Positions 35,395 through 47,114 of a stretch of DNA of 64,000 nt are shown here, piece by piece. The notes under the pieces were generated by a model, which saw only the letters and a program-made list of their open reading frames with translations, was not told the origin of the DNA and did no database searches. The position numbers and the translations under genes were made by a program. Positions within the stretch are counted from its first letter, which is position 1. Each line of letters opens with the position of its first letter. The DNA comes from Dugong dugon (lineage: Eukaryota; Chordata; Mammalia; Sirenia; Dugongidae), in assembly GCA_030035585.1 (NCBI GenBank), contig CM057465.1, forward strand, positions 34,738,001-34,802,000, written 5' to 3'.

Positions 35395-35860
35395 TGAATT
35401 CATTCAGCCATTCATTTTATTGTTGTTGTTGAGTGCTGTTATGGTGCTAGAGATATAATGGTATACCAAAAGTATAAAATTAAGAAAAGAACATGTCTCT
35501 GCCTTTATAAAGCTTAATAGTCTACTTGGAGAGACCGATATTAATCAAAGAATCACAAAGAAATATAACTATATTATGGGCCATGGAGGAGAAACACATC
35601 ATTATAAGAACTTAGAACACAGAGATCTGAGTTTATCTGGGAGGTCAGATAGGGCTTCCCTGAGAAAGTTAAGTGTCAGTTGAAATGTGAGGGAAGGATA
35701 GGAGTTAACCAAGAAAATACGATGGGAGAAAGATGAGGAGCATTCTTGTTAGAGGAGTACATGCAGACATAAGACAGAAAGTCAGAGCATTCAGAGCCCA
35801 GAGAAGAAGGGAGAACAAGGAGCAGTAGTCAGGGACCAGAATTCTGTGGTTTGACTTCTA
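35395..35860 (-). mobile_element. L2 LINE 3' region, antisense
   Basis: ATTCATTCAGCCATTCATTT, TGCTAGAGATATAATGGTAT, TCTGGGAGGTCAGATAGGGC, TGAAATGTGAGGGAAGGATA and AGCATTCAGAGCCCAGAGAA follow the antisense L2 3' order. Confidence 0.7.
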
Positions 35861-37004
35861 GATGATCTCTATACCATGGTCAGATACCGCCACACCTGTA
35901 TCCCAACCCAGTATCCCAAACACCAGACCATGATAAGATTTTGTAATTTTTCACAAACCTCTGTACCTTGCAGTGCAATCTATAATCCAGAAACCATTCA
36001 CACCAACTTCATTATCCTTCGTGCAGCTGTCACTCATGCCAGTCATAGGTCAATCCTACATGGAGGCTCCTTTAGTGATAACCTGTTACTTAGTTACTAT
36101 GACTTCTAGTTACCTCCTGGGGACCCTGGAAACTCCTATTACAGTTAAACCTTCATACTCTTTTAGTGTAATCTTGGGGCTGAACAAATACTTCCACTGG
36201 TTCTTCAGACATGAAGCAACACCTGTTATCACCTACCACACCTAAGGAAAAGAAGACTGGACAGCTACCAATCCCTGATTGGCTTTGGGGAGCCGGGTTC
36301 ACAGGCTTCTTGTCCTGGTAGATATGCTTACAAAAATGATCCATTGTTTTTTTCCTGCTGTGTGCTTTTACTCTTCTCCCCCAAAGTTACCATGCTGCAT
36401 GATTTTTTCGACCACAGAACTCAGTTCATTTTCTTTTACCGTGTGCCCTTTTTGATGTCCTTCAAATATAAGGGCATCTTCCTATGCTTACAATCTTTAA
36501 CAACTGATACAGTGTTCCATTGGGATATATGAGCAATACTTAGGATGCTATGCCTCTTATCAGCAGAATAACTGGGACACCTTGCAGGTCCCTAGGAATT
36601 TGCTACAGCAGTGCAATCCCTGACATCCTGAATATCAAGCTTTATAGTGCCTGTGATTTCTAACTCTTATATGTCCCTAGTTTCTTTTCTATAATACCTG
36701 CAGTAGAATTTTGTGGTCAGATGTCATCAGGTTATAAAAGGGGTCCCTTTTCCCTTTGACGTTATAATCTATCATGCCCACAAACCTAGCAGAAGTCTTC
36801 ACTACCTATTTTAGTGTACAGACTATACATTAACAAATGAAAGCCTACTGCTGGGCTGCCCTTACCATGACTGGTCTCTCCTTTAGATATCTCCAGTTTT
36901 CCCAGCCCTTGTAGATACTTAATGTCTCCAACATTGGTCCTATTTATATTCCTGTTCATATTCTTGTCTGCCAAAATGATGGCTCTCTGAACTAAGCATG
37001 GTTA
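35861..37004. other. Unassigned block, possibly an ancient ERVL-type internal remnant
   Basis: This 1.1-kb block has no AfroSINE, L1 or MIR sequence. The minus strand carries moderately long broken frames (for example 36786-36974 and 36153-36344) and has a feel of decayed retroviral coding sequence. I could not match a specific protein motif. It may equally be unique DNA. Confidence 0.2.
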
Positions 37005-37435
37005 CAGTTATAGACTTTGGAATCAGAAAAATTAGGGTGCAAAATATGTATCCACCATTTATTATATGGCCGTGGACAGGTTACAGTAAACTCATTGCTG
37101 TTGAGTTGATGCTGACTCATGGTGACCCCATATGTTTCAGAGTAGAACTGTGATCCATAGAGTTTCCAATGGCTGTAGTCTTATGGAAGGAGATCACCAG
37201 GCCTTTCTTCCATGGTGCTGCCTAGTGGATTAAAACTACCTACCTTTTGGTTAGTAGTTGAGTGCAATCTGTTTGCGCCACCCAGGGACCTCATTACTGT
37301 AAACTAAATATAAAATAATATCTAAAGCACAAGTATACTAAATTATATAATGTATTCAGCAGAAGTGATTATTAAAGTTATAATGCGTGTAAAGTGCTTA
37401 GACTGGTACACAGTAAGCAAACAATAAACTTTTAT
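37005..37435 (+). mobile_element. MIR SINE split by an AfroSINE
   Basis: The left half (37005-37092) reads AGACTTTGGAATCAGAAAAA and ATATGGCCGTGGACAGGTTA. The right half (37295-37435) reads ATAAAATAATATCTAAAGC, TAAAGTGCTTAGACTGGTAC and ACAGTAAGCAAACAATAAAC. Together they form one MIR with the core missing or diverged. Confidence 0.75.
37093..37294 (-). mobile_element. AfroSINE, antisense, inside a MIR
   Basis: GCTGTTGAGTTGATGCTGAC (tail), CAATGGCTGTAGTCTTATGG (centre) and TCTGTTTGCGCCACCCAGGG (second head type) are in antisense order. The direct repeat is TACAGTAAACT (37082-37092) and TACTGTAAACT (37295-37305). Confidence 0.95.
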
Positions 37436-38104
37436 CCCTTTATCCCGGGTATCTACCAGCATACCTGTGTTATGATAGATACAAATATATTTGCTGAATG
37501 AGTAAATAAAGATATGGAGTGATGTGTGCATAGACTTCCTCTACTCATCTGTCCAACTATTTATAATCTTACGCTGCTTGACTACAACCATACTAAAGGT
37601 GATTGTTTATCACTAATGCTTGGTTGTAGATTTTGACTCATGTACCTTCCCTAATTATTTCCATCCACTACCAGTTCAAAATCTTAAGCTTGCATTGGCA
37701 GCGTCTATGTAGCTCATTAGCTTCATCTTCACCTTTGGTGATACAATTGGGGAGACTTTTTTTTTTGCTAGTTTCCTCCCTCTGGCAGCTGGCCACTTCA
37801 CCTTATTACAGAGATGCATTTCTCTGCTTCTGACCCACTGTCTTTTTCCCAGAGGAGTCAGCACATCTTGGTATCTTACGCCACTCTCCTGGCCTGGAGA
37901 AGCCTGGGATATGTAATTAACTCTCTTAGCCTTGTTACCTTCCAGTTACCTCTCCAGGCTTCCTTGAGCCCATTACTCTCCCAGCGCTCTTGGTGCCTCT
38001 AGTGCACTATCACTGTGTCATCTTCCCACCTCTTCCTTCACCCCACAGCTGTCCTCAGGCTGGTCTTGGGGCAGCTCCAGAAGTAATGGGCAAGTTAAAA
38101 AGGC
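37436..38104. other. No recognised gene; short L2-like end
   Basis: TATTTGCTGAATGAGTAAAT near 37489 resembles an L2 3' terminus. The rest (37.55-38.1 kb), with a pyrimidine-rich patch, is unassigned. No exon or RNA is supported. Confidence 0.35.
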
Positions 38105-38470
38105 TTCAGCTAACTCACTCAACATAGTGGCTAAAAGCAGGGACATTGGAGGCAGAGTCCTAGATTTAAATCCTAACTGTAGTCATGAGTGGAGCCCTGG
38201 TGGCACTGTGGTTAAGACCTCAGCTGCTAACCAAAAGGTTGGCAGTTTGATTCCACCAGCTGCTCCTCAGAAACCATATGGGTGCAGTTCTCCTGTGTCC
38301 TATAGGGTCGTTATGAGTTGTAATCGACTCAGCAGCAACAGGTTTGGTCTGGTTTTTTATAATCATGAGCAAGTTGCTTAATTTCTCTTTCTCAATTTAT
38401 AATTTGTCTTTATAATATCCTCATCTGTAAAATGAAGATGATAATGCTTTATGTATTTTTTATTTTTGCC
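38105..38470 (+). mobile_element. MIR SINE split by an AfroSINE
   Basis: The left half has ACATAGTGGCTAAAAGCAGG, GGCAGAGTCCTAGATTTAAA and TCCTAACTG. The right half from 38361 has GAGCAAGTTGCTTAATTTCT, CTCATCTGTAAAATGAAGAT and ATAATGC. The AfroSINE sits exactly between head and core. Confidence 0.88.
38190..38360 (+). mobile_element. AfroSINE, short form, inside a MIR
   Basis: TGGAGCCCTGGTGGCACTGT (head), CCAAAAGGTTGGCAGTTTGA, then CAGCTGCTCCTCAGAAACC, GTCCTATAGGGTCGTTATGA and a T-rich tail. It lacks the central ACAGGAGAAAGATGTGGCAG-type segment of full copies. The direct repeat AGTCATGAG (38181-38189) and AATCATGAG (38361-38369) flanks it. Confidence 0.95.
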
Positions 38471-38594
38471 CATAGTCTTCATTCCTTACATTAAACGGGC
38501 AGAAACTCCCCTTCATTTTACATTTTCATGGTTTCAGAGTCATCTAGACTCCTGGCTCCATGTTTTACTCTGACTCGTTCCCTTAATCACGCGT

Positions 38595-39740
38595 GCATTA
38601 ACTAAATATTCAGTGAATGCCTATTGTGGCAAATTCTATGACAAATACCATGCATAAATAGATTAATAAGATACTATTCTTGCCTTCAATGTACTTACAG
38701 CCCAAATGAAAGGATGAAAATTACATACAATGCCCTGTGTTACGAGTTAAAGAAAGTATGTGCCAGGAGTTTGAGAAGAGTTGGAAGAATTAGCTAGGAA
38801 TTCAGAGCTTCTCAAAGGAAGTAACAATTGAACTGGAACTTGAAAGATCAGCAGGAATTTACAAGTTAAGAATCACTTAATATTATGGGCTGTTTAGAGA
38901 ACTTAGCATTTTTGAAAAAGCACAGCATTATGCAAGAACATGGCAAGAGTTGGTACAAGAATTTTTTTTTTTTTTAATGCAGGAAGTGGGTAGAGGTTAT
39001 AGTAAAACTGTAAGGTGGCATGAGATTAGAATGAGAATATGATGACTGAAGGTGATAGAGAAATAGAGGATGGGTTCTTTATTTACTTTCCTTTCGGCTG
39101 CATATTAGTACCTCTGACCCTGTTCCATTCTTCCACTGAAGCCAATGCAGTCTTAACATGTTAGGTAACTCTTGACTTGGAGGGGCTTGATGTATATATT
39201 TTTTGATCAGCTGCTTGCCTTAAAGTCATCTCTCCTCTCCATTTATTTATTTGTATGGACCCAACTGTGCTAATTATATCATTTGTCACTAGAAGAAGAA
39301 AGATATTATTAATGCAAATAAAGACTATGGTTGCAATAGATTGGGGACTAAAGGGGGGTGTGGATGGAACGTAAGATTTTGAATATTTTGAATTGGGGGG
39401 TAGGGTCAATGAGATATCTAACTGAATGTGTAAACTAAGTAATTAAAGATGAAAGCCCGAGTTGAGAGGTTTGTAGATTCAAAGTGGGAATGTTATTAGT
39501 TGAAGCTGTAAGAATAGATGTGGTCACCATTGTATTTAGGAAATAAGAATAGAAGTTTGAAGACAAACTCTCAAGATCACCAATATTTAAGGAATGACGA
39601 TCCAGTTGAGATATCCTCCTGAAGACTAGTGAAAAACTATCTTCCTGAGTGGCATGAGTGTTGATGTTCAAGTCCTCATAGCTGGAATTTATATACACTG
39701 ATAAATAATTATAAAATGATTTATCCATCAGCCCTATCTA
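38595..39740 (-). mobile_element. L2 LINE, diverged, antisense
   Basis: Antisense L2 text runs from TCAGTGAATGCCTATTGTGG through GAACTGGAACTTGAAAGATC and GCAAGAACATGGCAAGAG to GAATGACGATCCAGTTGAGA. An A/T-run lies at 38961-38975. No frame is open over more than about 100 codons. Confidence 0.6.
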
Positions 39741-40065
39741 ATGAGTCTGGAATGGCAGAGTTTCTGTTTCTTATTTTTTACTGTTGGCCTAGTATGTTTC
39801 TAAACAATTTCTTCTGAGCGCTGCATGGTTCATCTCTATGTAGTCAGCCTATTCTAACTTGAATCATAAATCTCACTATGTAGCACCCATGCATATTCTG
39901 GATACATAGTGCATGGATAGTTCTTAGAGGTTACACTATGACTTTATTTAAAGTTTTATCCACTTTCATTTGATAGGTTCACCTAGCACGGAACACAAAG
40001 AGAATTATTTATTCTCAATATAGGAATCTTTCGGCATATGAAGAAAAGGAAGACATGTTGGTTGT
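39741..40065. other. No recognised element
   Basis: AT-rich DNA; no repeat or gene recognised. Confidence 0.4.
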
Positions 40066-40628
40066 TGTCATAGTTATCTAGTGCTGCTATAACAGAAATA
40101 CTACAAGTGGATGGTTTTAACAAACACAGATTTATTATCTTACAGTCTAAGAGGCTAGAAATTCCAATTCAGGGCACCAGCTCCCTGGGAAGGTTTTCTC
40201 TATTGGCTTTGGGAGAAGGTCCTTGTCATCAATCTTCCCCCTGGTCTAGGAGCTTCTCAGTGCAGGGACCCTGAGTCCAAAGGACAGTCTCTGCTCCTAG
40301 CTCTTCTTGCTTGGTGGTAATGAGGCCCCTCTCTCTCTGCTTGCTTCTCTTTCCTTTCATCTCTTGTAAGATAAAAGATGATGCAGACCACACCCCAGGG
40401 AAACTCACATTACATTGGATCAGGGCTGTGACCTGAGTGTGTTACATCCCACCCTAATCCTTTATAACATAACCTAATCTTTCCTTATTAACCACAGGCA
40501 GAGATTAGGAGTTATAACACATAGGAAAATTACATCAGATCACAAAATGGGTAACAACCACATAATACTGGGAATCATGGCCTAGCCAAGTTGATGCACA
40601 TATTTGGGTGACACAATTCGATCCAAGG
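40066..40628 (-). mobile_element. ERVL-MaLR solo LTR, antisense
   Basis: It starts TGTCATAGTTATCTAGTGCT, has CAAGTGGATGGTTTTAACAA, CAGGGAAACTCACATTACAT and ATCACAAAATGGGTAACAAC, and ends near GACACAATTCGATCC. It is the same LTR type as at 34.2 kb. I could not define its target repeat with confidence. Confidence 0.88.
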
Positions 40629-41077
40629 GGTATGACTGTCAGGATTATCTGGCCTTTAACTTATATTCCTATCCTGGATCTTTTTATCTTAGATGGGGGG
40701 CAGATGTTTTTTGTGTACTATTCTCTGTACCCTGGCTATCTCAGCTGCCTATGGATATTGTGGTTTTCTAATGTGATGCACCATAAAACCTTGTTGTTGG
40801 CCAGTGTTCTAATACAGATTGGTGCATAAGAAACACTGTATAACTTAGAAAAGTAAAACAATGATCATTTTATTATTCTCTTGGATTCTGTGACCAGAAA
40901 TTTGGTCAGAGCATAGCAGGAATGTCTTGTGTGCTCAACAATGTCTGGGACCTCAGCTGAGAAGACTCAAAAGACAAGAGGTTTTTTGAATTGCTGGAAG
41001 CTGGAATCATCTGGCGTGTGTTTATTCATGAAGGCTAGGCTCAGCTGGTACTCGACCAGAACACTTACATGTGGCTC
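40629..41077. other. No recognised element
   Basis: Unassigned sequence. A 127-codon frame (40929-41312) crosses from here into the next LTR and looks like chance. Confidence 0.4.
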
Positions 41078-41080
41078 TTA

Positions 41081-41527
41081 TGTAACTCAGTTCTCTAGAG
41101 GAGAAAAACCAGTGAGCTGTATATATAAACATATACAGAGAGATTTATATCAAGGAAATGGCTCATGTAATTGTGGAGTCTGGAAGGTTCCAAATCCATG
41201 GATCAGGCAGCAAGCTGGAGGCTTCTCCTCACTCACGTCATTGCAGGGACTGAAGAACCCAAAATCTTTAGGTCAGGGAGCAGTCTGCTGGCTCATATCT
41301 CAAGAACCATAGATCAGAGGATGACAGACGGATACAGGATCGAGAGAGAGAGAGATTTCCCAGAACATCCATATATATTGGATGTATGCCACACCTCCAA
41401 GGACACTTCCCTTTCCAACTAATTGGCTGCTCACATCAGATCACAAAATGGAGAGCGATTACATAATAACTGCCAAACCACTGAGAATCATGGACTTGCC
41501 AAGTTGACACATAATATTAACCATCAC
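41081..41527 (-). mobile_element. ERVL-type solo LTR (MLT2-like), antisense
   Basis: It starts TGTAACTCAGTTCTCTAGAG, has TGGCTCATGTAATTGTGGAG and CTCACATCAGATCACAAAAT, and ends GACACATAATATTAACCATC followed by ACA. These are class III LTR end patterns. No internal sequence adjoins it. Confidence 0.75.
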
Positions 41528-41876
41528 AGGCTTCATCATAGCTTGGTGGTCTCAAGGTAGTTGGACTTCTTACATGGTGGCTCAGGGCACCAAGAATAAG
41601 TGTTCCAGTGAACAAGGTTTAAGCTGCATGGTTTTTTATGACCAAGCCTCTGAAATCAGATAGTGCCACTTCTATAATATTTTATTTGTTGAAGGAGTCA
41701 CAAGCCTGCCCCTATTCAAGCAGAATGAATATGGACTTCAATCTAGATTGAACCAATGTTAAAGAATTTCTAGCTATGTTTTAAAAATTGACTCAGGTGG
41801 TATGAGAGCTTATGAAGTTCTGACCTGGCTGGTTCTGTTTTGGCACCTGCCTACAGACCAGTTTCTGGATGTATAC
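41528..41876. other. No recognised element
   Basis: Short unassigned gap between an LTR and an AfroSINE. Confidence 0.4.
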
Positions 41877-42091
41877 CAAAAACCAAACCAAACTCATTGT
41901 TGTCGAGTTGATTCCAACTCATGGAGACCACATGTGTTACAGAGTAGTTCTGCTCCATAGGATTTTCTTGGCTGTAATCTTTTCAGAAGGAGATCACCAA
42001 ACCTTTCTACTCTGGTGCTGCTGAGGGGTTCTAACTGCCAACCTTTAGGTTAGTAGTCAAGTGCAAACAGTTTGTGCCACCCAGGGACCTC
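41877..42091 (-). mobile_element. AfroSINE, antisense
   Basis: AACCAAACCAAACTCATTGT and GTTGATTCCAACTCATGGAG (tail), CCATAGGATTTTCTTGGCTG (centre), TGCAAACAGTTTGTGCCACC (second head type). Possible target repeat TGGATGTATACC/TGGATAATGCC is weak. Confidence 0.93.
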
Positions 42092-42589
42092 ATGGATAAT
42101 GCCATATTATTTGGATACCTTTTTTCTCTCCCTCTCAAATTCTGGGACATTACCTCTGTACTTTTGATATTAACCTAATGAGGTTCCTGTCTAAGTTCAG
42201 TACTGTTATTGAAATTATTGATTAATATTTTTATTGAACTTTGAGGAAAGGGTAATTAGAGGGCTAAGTATGATTTTCATAAAGAATGGGAACATTATAT
42301 AAAAATCTAATTCTTGAAATTACTTGGAGTTGCAGGGTGCCAGGCATCATAAGCTATATTAACAAAATTAGAGACATTAATGTTAAGTAGAAATGGGAGG
42401 AGGAATGGAAGTTTGTGGGTAGTTTAGAGAGGCAGATCATCAGTTCGATTAGGAGAAAATAAATTAAAAATACTTAATGACAATTTGTGTGTATGTGTTT
42501 CCTTAGGGTTTTTGACAAAAATTGTTGTATGTGAATAAAGATAGTTTTAATTAGTCCTTTCCAATGATTATGATTTTTTAAAAGTTTAG
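42092..42589. other. No recognised element
   Basis: AT-rich DNA. No gene or named repeat. Confidence 0.4.
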
Positions 42590-44124
42590 TTTCTTTTATT
42601 ACTGTACTGACTAGGATATTCATTACAATATTGAGTAGAAATGGTGAGAACAAACTTTCTTGTCATGTTCCTGATATCTCACAGTCTTGGAGGCTAGAAA
42701 TCCTGATACTAGGTGAAAAGTGTTTAGTTTTCTATCATTAAGTAACTGTAGTTTTTTTATGAATGCCCTTTACCAAATTGAAAAAGTTCCCTTCTATTCT
42801 TAGTTAATTGAGAGTGTTTATTGTGAATGCATGTTAATTTTGTGACATGCTTTCATATATCTATAGAGATGATAATATGGCTTTTCTTCTTTATTCTATT
42901 AACATAGTAAATCGCATTGATTGGTTTTCAGGTGTTAAACCAACCTTGCATTCCTGCAATAAATCTCACTTAGTCATAACATATTATCCTTTTTTTATTG
43001 CTGGAATTATTTTGCTAATACTTTATTAAGGAACTTTACATTAATAATGAGAAGGTTTATTGTCTGAAATTTTCTTTTCTTGTGACTTATTTTACATGTG
43101 AGTTTTGGGTTATACTCAGCTGTTAAAATGAGTTGGGAGTATTCCCTCATTCCTTACTTCTGAGTGAATTTCTGTAAAAGTGATATTTCTTCCCAAAATT
43201 TTGATGAAATTCACCAGTGAAGTCATCTGGGCCTGGGATTTTCTTTGTAGGAAGTTTGAGTATAAATTCAATATCTTTAACATAAGGCTATTTGTATTTT
43301 CCGTTCTTTGGTGTCAGTTTTGGGTTTTTTTCCCCAATTATTTTGTTCATTTAATCTAAGTTGTCAAATAACATTCCCTGTAGGACCATAGAAAGATCTG
43401 TAGGATCTTTGGTGATATCGTTCTTTAATTCCTGTTAATGGTAATTTTTCTTGTTTTCTTGATCAATCTTGCTAGAGATTAACATGTTTTATTAATCTTT
43501 TCAAATGAGTAACTTTTGACTGTTATTCTGTTTTATTTTCATTATTTTTTCCTGCTGTTTACCTTGAGTTTGTTACTCATTTTTTCTAGCTTCTTAAGTT
43601 ATAAATGTCCCTACGTGAGCTGTATCCCGCAAGTTTTGCTGTTATATTTTCATTATGCTTGAGTTCAAATTATTTTTTAGTTCTCATTGTGATTTCTTTT
43701 TTGAACTATCCTTTTTTTTCAGTAACGTGTTGTTTAATTTCCAAACATGGAGGCTTAGCTATATATCTTATTTTTATTGCTTTCTAAAATTAAATCATTT
43801 TTGGTCAGAGAACAGATTAAGTTATTTTTTGAAATTTACTAGAACATTTTAAGGGCCAGCATATGGTTTACCTTGGTGAATGTTCCATGTGTATCTAGAG
43901 CAAAATACCTATTTTTGAGTTATTGAGCATAGCTTCTGTAAACACTAATTAAGTCAAATTGGTTGATAAAGTTGTTTATTCTTCTTATATCCTTCATTTT
44001 TCTCTTTAGTTGTTAGTTATTGTTTTATGCTTTTTGAAGTTCTATCATCAGGTACATACACACTTAGAATTTTTTTGTCCTTCTGATTAGTTAACATATT
44101 TATTATTTAAAAATGTCCTTCTTT

Positions 44125-44370
44125 TGCACACCTATGTTCATGGCAGCATTGTTCACAATAGCAAAACGATGGAAACAACCTAGATGCCCATCAACAGATG
44201 AATGGATAAACAAACTATGGTACATACACACAATGGAGTACTATGCAATGAGAAAGAACAACAATGAATCTGTGAAGCATCTCATAACATGGATGAAACT
44301 GGAGGACATTATGCTGAGTGAAATAAGTCAATCACAAAAGGACAAATATTGTATGAGACCTGTATTGTAA
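44125..44370 (+). pseudogene. L1 ORF2 C-terminal fragment
   Basis: The frame reads [20 protein letters not shown], then CPSTDEWINKLWYIHTMEYY, KHLITWMKLEDIMLSEISQS. This is the cysteine-containing C-terminal end of L1 ORF2p, cut by 5' truncation. It has no catalytic domain. Confidence 0.9.
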
Positions 44371-45550
44371 AAACTCATGAAAAAATTCACACGCAAAATG
44401 TAACAATCCTTGTTGGTTATCAGGGATGGGAGGGGTGGGGGCGGGAAATACTAAATAGGCAATAGATAAGTGGTATCTTGGGTGAAGGGTGAGACAGTAC
44501 ACAATACAGGGGAAAGTAGCACAACCTGTACAAGGAAAGGTCATGGAAGCCCCATAGACACATCCAAACTCCCTGAGGGACTGAGTTGCTGGGCGGAGGG
44601 CTGTGGGGACCATGGTCTCGGGGAACATCTAGCTCAATTGGCATGACACAGCTTATAAAGACAATGCTCTAGATTCTGCCTTGGTGAGTAGTGTCTGGGG
44701 TCTTAAAAGCCTGTGAGCGGCCATCTAAGATACTCCACTGGTCTCATCCCTTCGGGAGCAAGGGAGAATGAAGAGAACAGGATACAAGGAAAAGATTAGT
44801 CCGAAGGACTAATTGTCCACAGCTCCCAAGGCCTCCACTGGACTGCGTCCAGTACAGCTAGATGGTGCCGGGCTACCACCACTGACTGCTCTGACCAGGA
44901 TCACAACAGAGGGTTCTGCACAGAGCTGGAGAAGGATGGTAGAGCATAATTCTAACTCACAAAAAAAAGACCAGATTTACTGGCCTAAAGGAGACTGGAG
45001 AAACCTCAAGAGTATGGCCCCCAGACACCCTTTTAGCTCAGTGGTGAAGTTACCTCCGAGGTTCACTGTTCAGCCTGGGAGTGGACAGCCCCGTAAAACC
45101 AAATGAGACTGACGAGGTACAGGAATCCAGTGACAAGGGCCAGAAGGCAGAACGGGACAAAGAAGCTGGTGATAGGGAACCCAAGGTTGAGTAAGGATAT
45201 TGATGATATGCTGTGAGATTGTTAACTATTGTCATAGGGCAACATTTGCAGTAACTGTTAAATGTGAAACTATTTTGTTCTGTAAGCCTTCATCTTAAGT
45301 GAGAATAACAGCACAATTGGAAGAGCATAGTCAATGTCACTGAACTGTGTATGTAGAAATTTTTGAAATGGTGTATCTTTGGCTATGTGTATTTTCACCA
45401 AAAATAAAAAAGGTTGAGAAGTTAGAGGGTTAATATATTGTGGGGTTGTTAACCAGTGTCATAAAACAACATGTGTACTACTGTTTCATGAGAAACTGTT
45501 CTGTAAGTCTTCACCTGAAGTACAATAAAATATTAAAAAAAAGAAAAAAG
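44125..45550 (+). mobile_element. Lineage-type L1, 5'-truncated, with doubled 3' tail
   Basis: It begins in the ORF2 C-terminus, runs through the long 3'UTR and ends in an A-rich tail. A precise direct repeat AAAATGTCCTTCTTT (44110-44124; 45551-45565) flanks it, giving a 1426-bp insertion in the older L1. The last part holds two versions of the tail (about 45210-45410 and about 45425-45535), each with GTTGTTAAC.A.TGTCATA and CTGTAAG.CTTCA.CT.AAGT patterns. Confidence 0.95.
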
Positions 45551-46090
45551 AAAATGTCCTTCTTTGACTCTGGTAATTTCCTCTCTTAAAGTTCACTTTT
45601 TCTGAGTTTAACATAGCCACACCTGATTTCTTATAATTACTCTTTCCATAATTTAACTTTTTCTGCTTGTTTGGTTTGGTTTTGTTTTTACTCCCTGCCT
45701 CTGTGAGTTTTTCTACTTAAAGTGTATCTCTTCCAGAAGATATAGCTGTCTTGCCTTTTCATTCAGTATGCCTTTGGACTGGAGTATTTAGTATATTTAT
45801 ATTTATTGTATTTATTCTTATGGCTGGGACTAAGTTTACCATCTTGCTATTAGCTTTCTGTTTGTCACGTATATTTTTTGTCCCTCTGTTCTTTCTTTGC
45901 TACTTTTTTCACGGTAGTAAAACCTCATTTTTTTATACTATCCTATTATAATTCCTTAATTAGCTTTATGATTATACCTTTCTGAATTTTTTTTTTTTTT
46001 TAGTGGTTACTTTAGGGATTGCAATGCTCACCCCTAATTTATCATAGTCTACTTATAGTTAGTATTGTATCACTTCACATGTAAGAAAAA

Positions 46091-46303
46091 AAAAAAACAA
46101 ACTCATGGCCACTGAGTCAATTCCATCCAACTTGTGTGATCCTGTGTGTTACAGAGTAGAACTGCTTCATAGGGTTTATTGACTCTAATCATTATGGAAG
46201 CAGGTAGCCAGGCCCTTCTTTTGCCATGTTGCTGAATGGATTTGAACTGTCAACGTTTTGGCTAGTAGTTGAAAGCAAACCATTTACGTCACCCAGACAC
46301 CCA
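46091..46303 (-). mobile_element. AfroSINE, antisense
   Basis: An A-run at 46085-46097 precedes ACTGAGTCAATTCCATCCAA (tail), GACTCTAATCATTATGGAAG (centre), GGATTTGAACTGTCAACGTT (B-box part) and CATTTACGTCACCCAGACAC (second head type). Confidence 0.9.
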
Positions 46304-46456
46304 ATAACCATATAAAAGTATATTTCTATTTACCCCTGTTCTTTGTGCTGTCTTTTATTTTAGTTCTATGTACATTATGAAACCCACCATACAATATTAT
46401 TATTTTTGCTTTAAAAAGATAATTTCATTTAAAGAAATTATTTGAAGAAAAAAATG

Positions 46457-46968
46457 TGTCATGGGTTGAATTGTGTCCCCCAAAAATATCTGTCAACTTG
46501 GCTGGGTCATGATTTCCCAGTATTGTATGATTGTGTACCATTTTGTAATCTGATGTGATTTCCTTATGTGTTGTAAATTCAGTCACTGTAATGTAATAAG
46601 ATGGATTAGCGGCAGTTACACTGATGTGGTCTACAAGATTAGATAGTGTCTTAAGCTAATCTCTTTTGAGATACAAAAGACAGAAGCGAGCAGAGAGATG
46701 TGGGAACTTCATATCACCAAGAAAGCAGTGCCGGGAGCAGAGTGCGTCCTTTGGACCTAAGGTTCCTGCACAGAGAAGCTCCCAGACCAAGGGAAGATTG
46801 ATGACACAGACCTTCCTCCAGAGCTGACAGAGAGAGAAAGCCTTCTCCTGGAGCTGAAACCCTGAATTTGGACTTGTAACCTACTAGACTGTGAGAGAAT
46901 AAATTTATCTTTGTTAAAGCCATCCACTTGTGGTATTTCTGTTTTAGCAGCACTAGATGACTAAGACT
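46457..46968 (+). mobile_element. ERVL-MaLR solo LTR
   Basis: It starts TGTCATGGGTTGAATTGTGT and ends CACTAGATGACTAAGACT. A perfect 5-bp target repeat AAATG (46452-46456; 46969-46973) flanks it. AGAGAATAAATT near 46895 supplies a poly(A) signal. The TATA position reads GAGATACAAAAG, so the TATA box is altered. Confidence 0.95.
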
Positions 46969-47114
46969 AAATGGATAGTATTTTATATTATCTGTATGTT
47001 AACATTTCTATTTCTCTTTATTTCTTCCTTTAAATCTGATTTTCCACCTGGTATAGTTTCCCTTGAACCTGAAGAGCTTTCTTTAACATTTCTTGTAGTA
47101 AAATGGTTTGCTGG

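Noticed and set aside
40929-41312. 127-codon plus frame
   Set aside because: Its second half is antisense ERVL-type LTR sequence; the product has no recognisable motif.
41885-42091. Apparent similarity to exon-like conserved sequence shared with several other sites
   Set aside because: All the matching sites are AfroSINE copies; the similarity reflects repeat dispersal.
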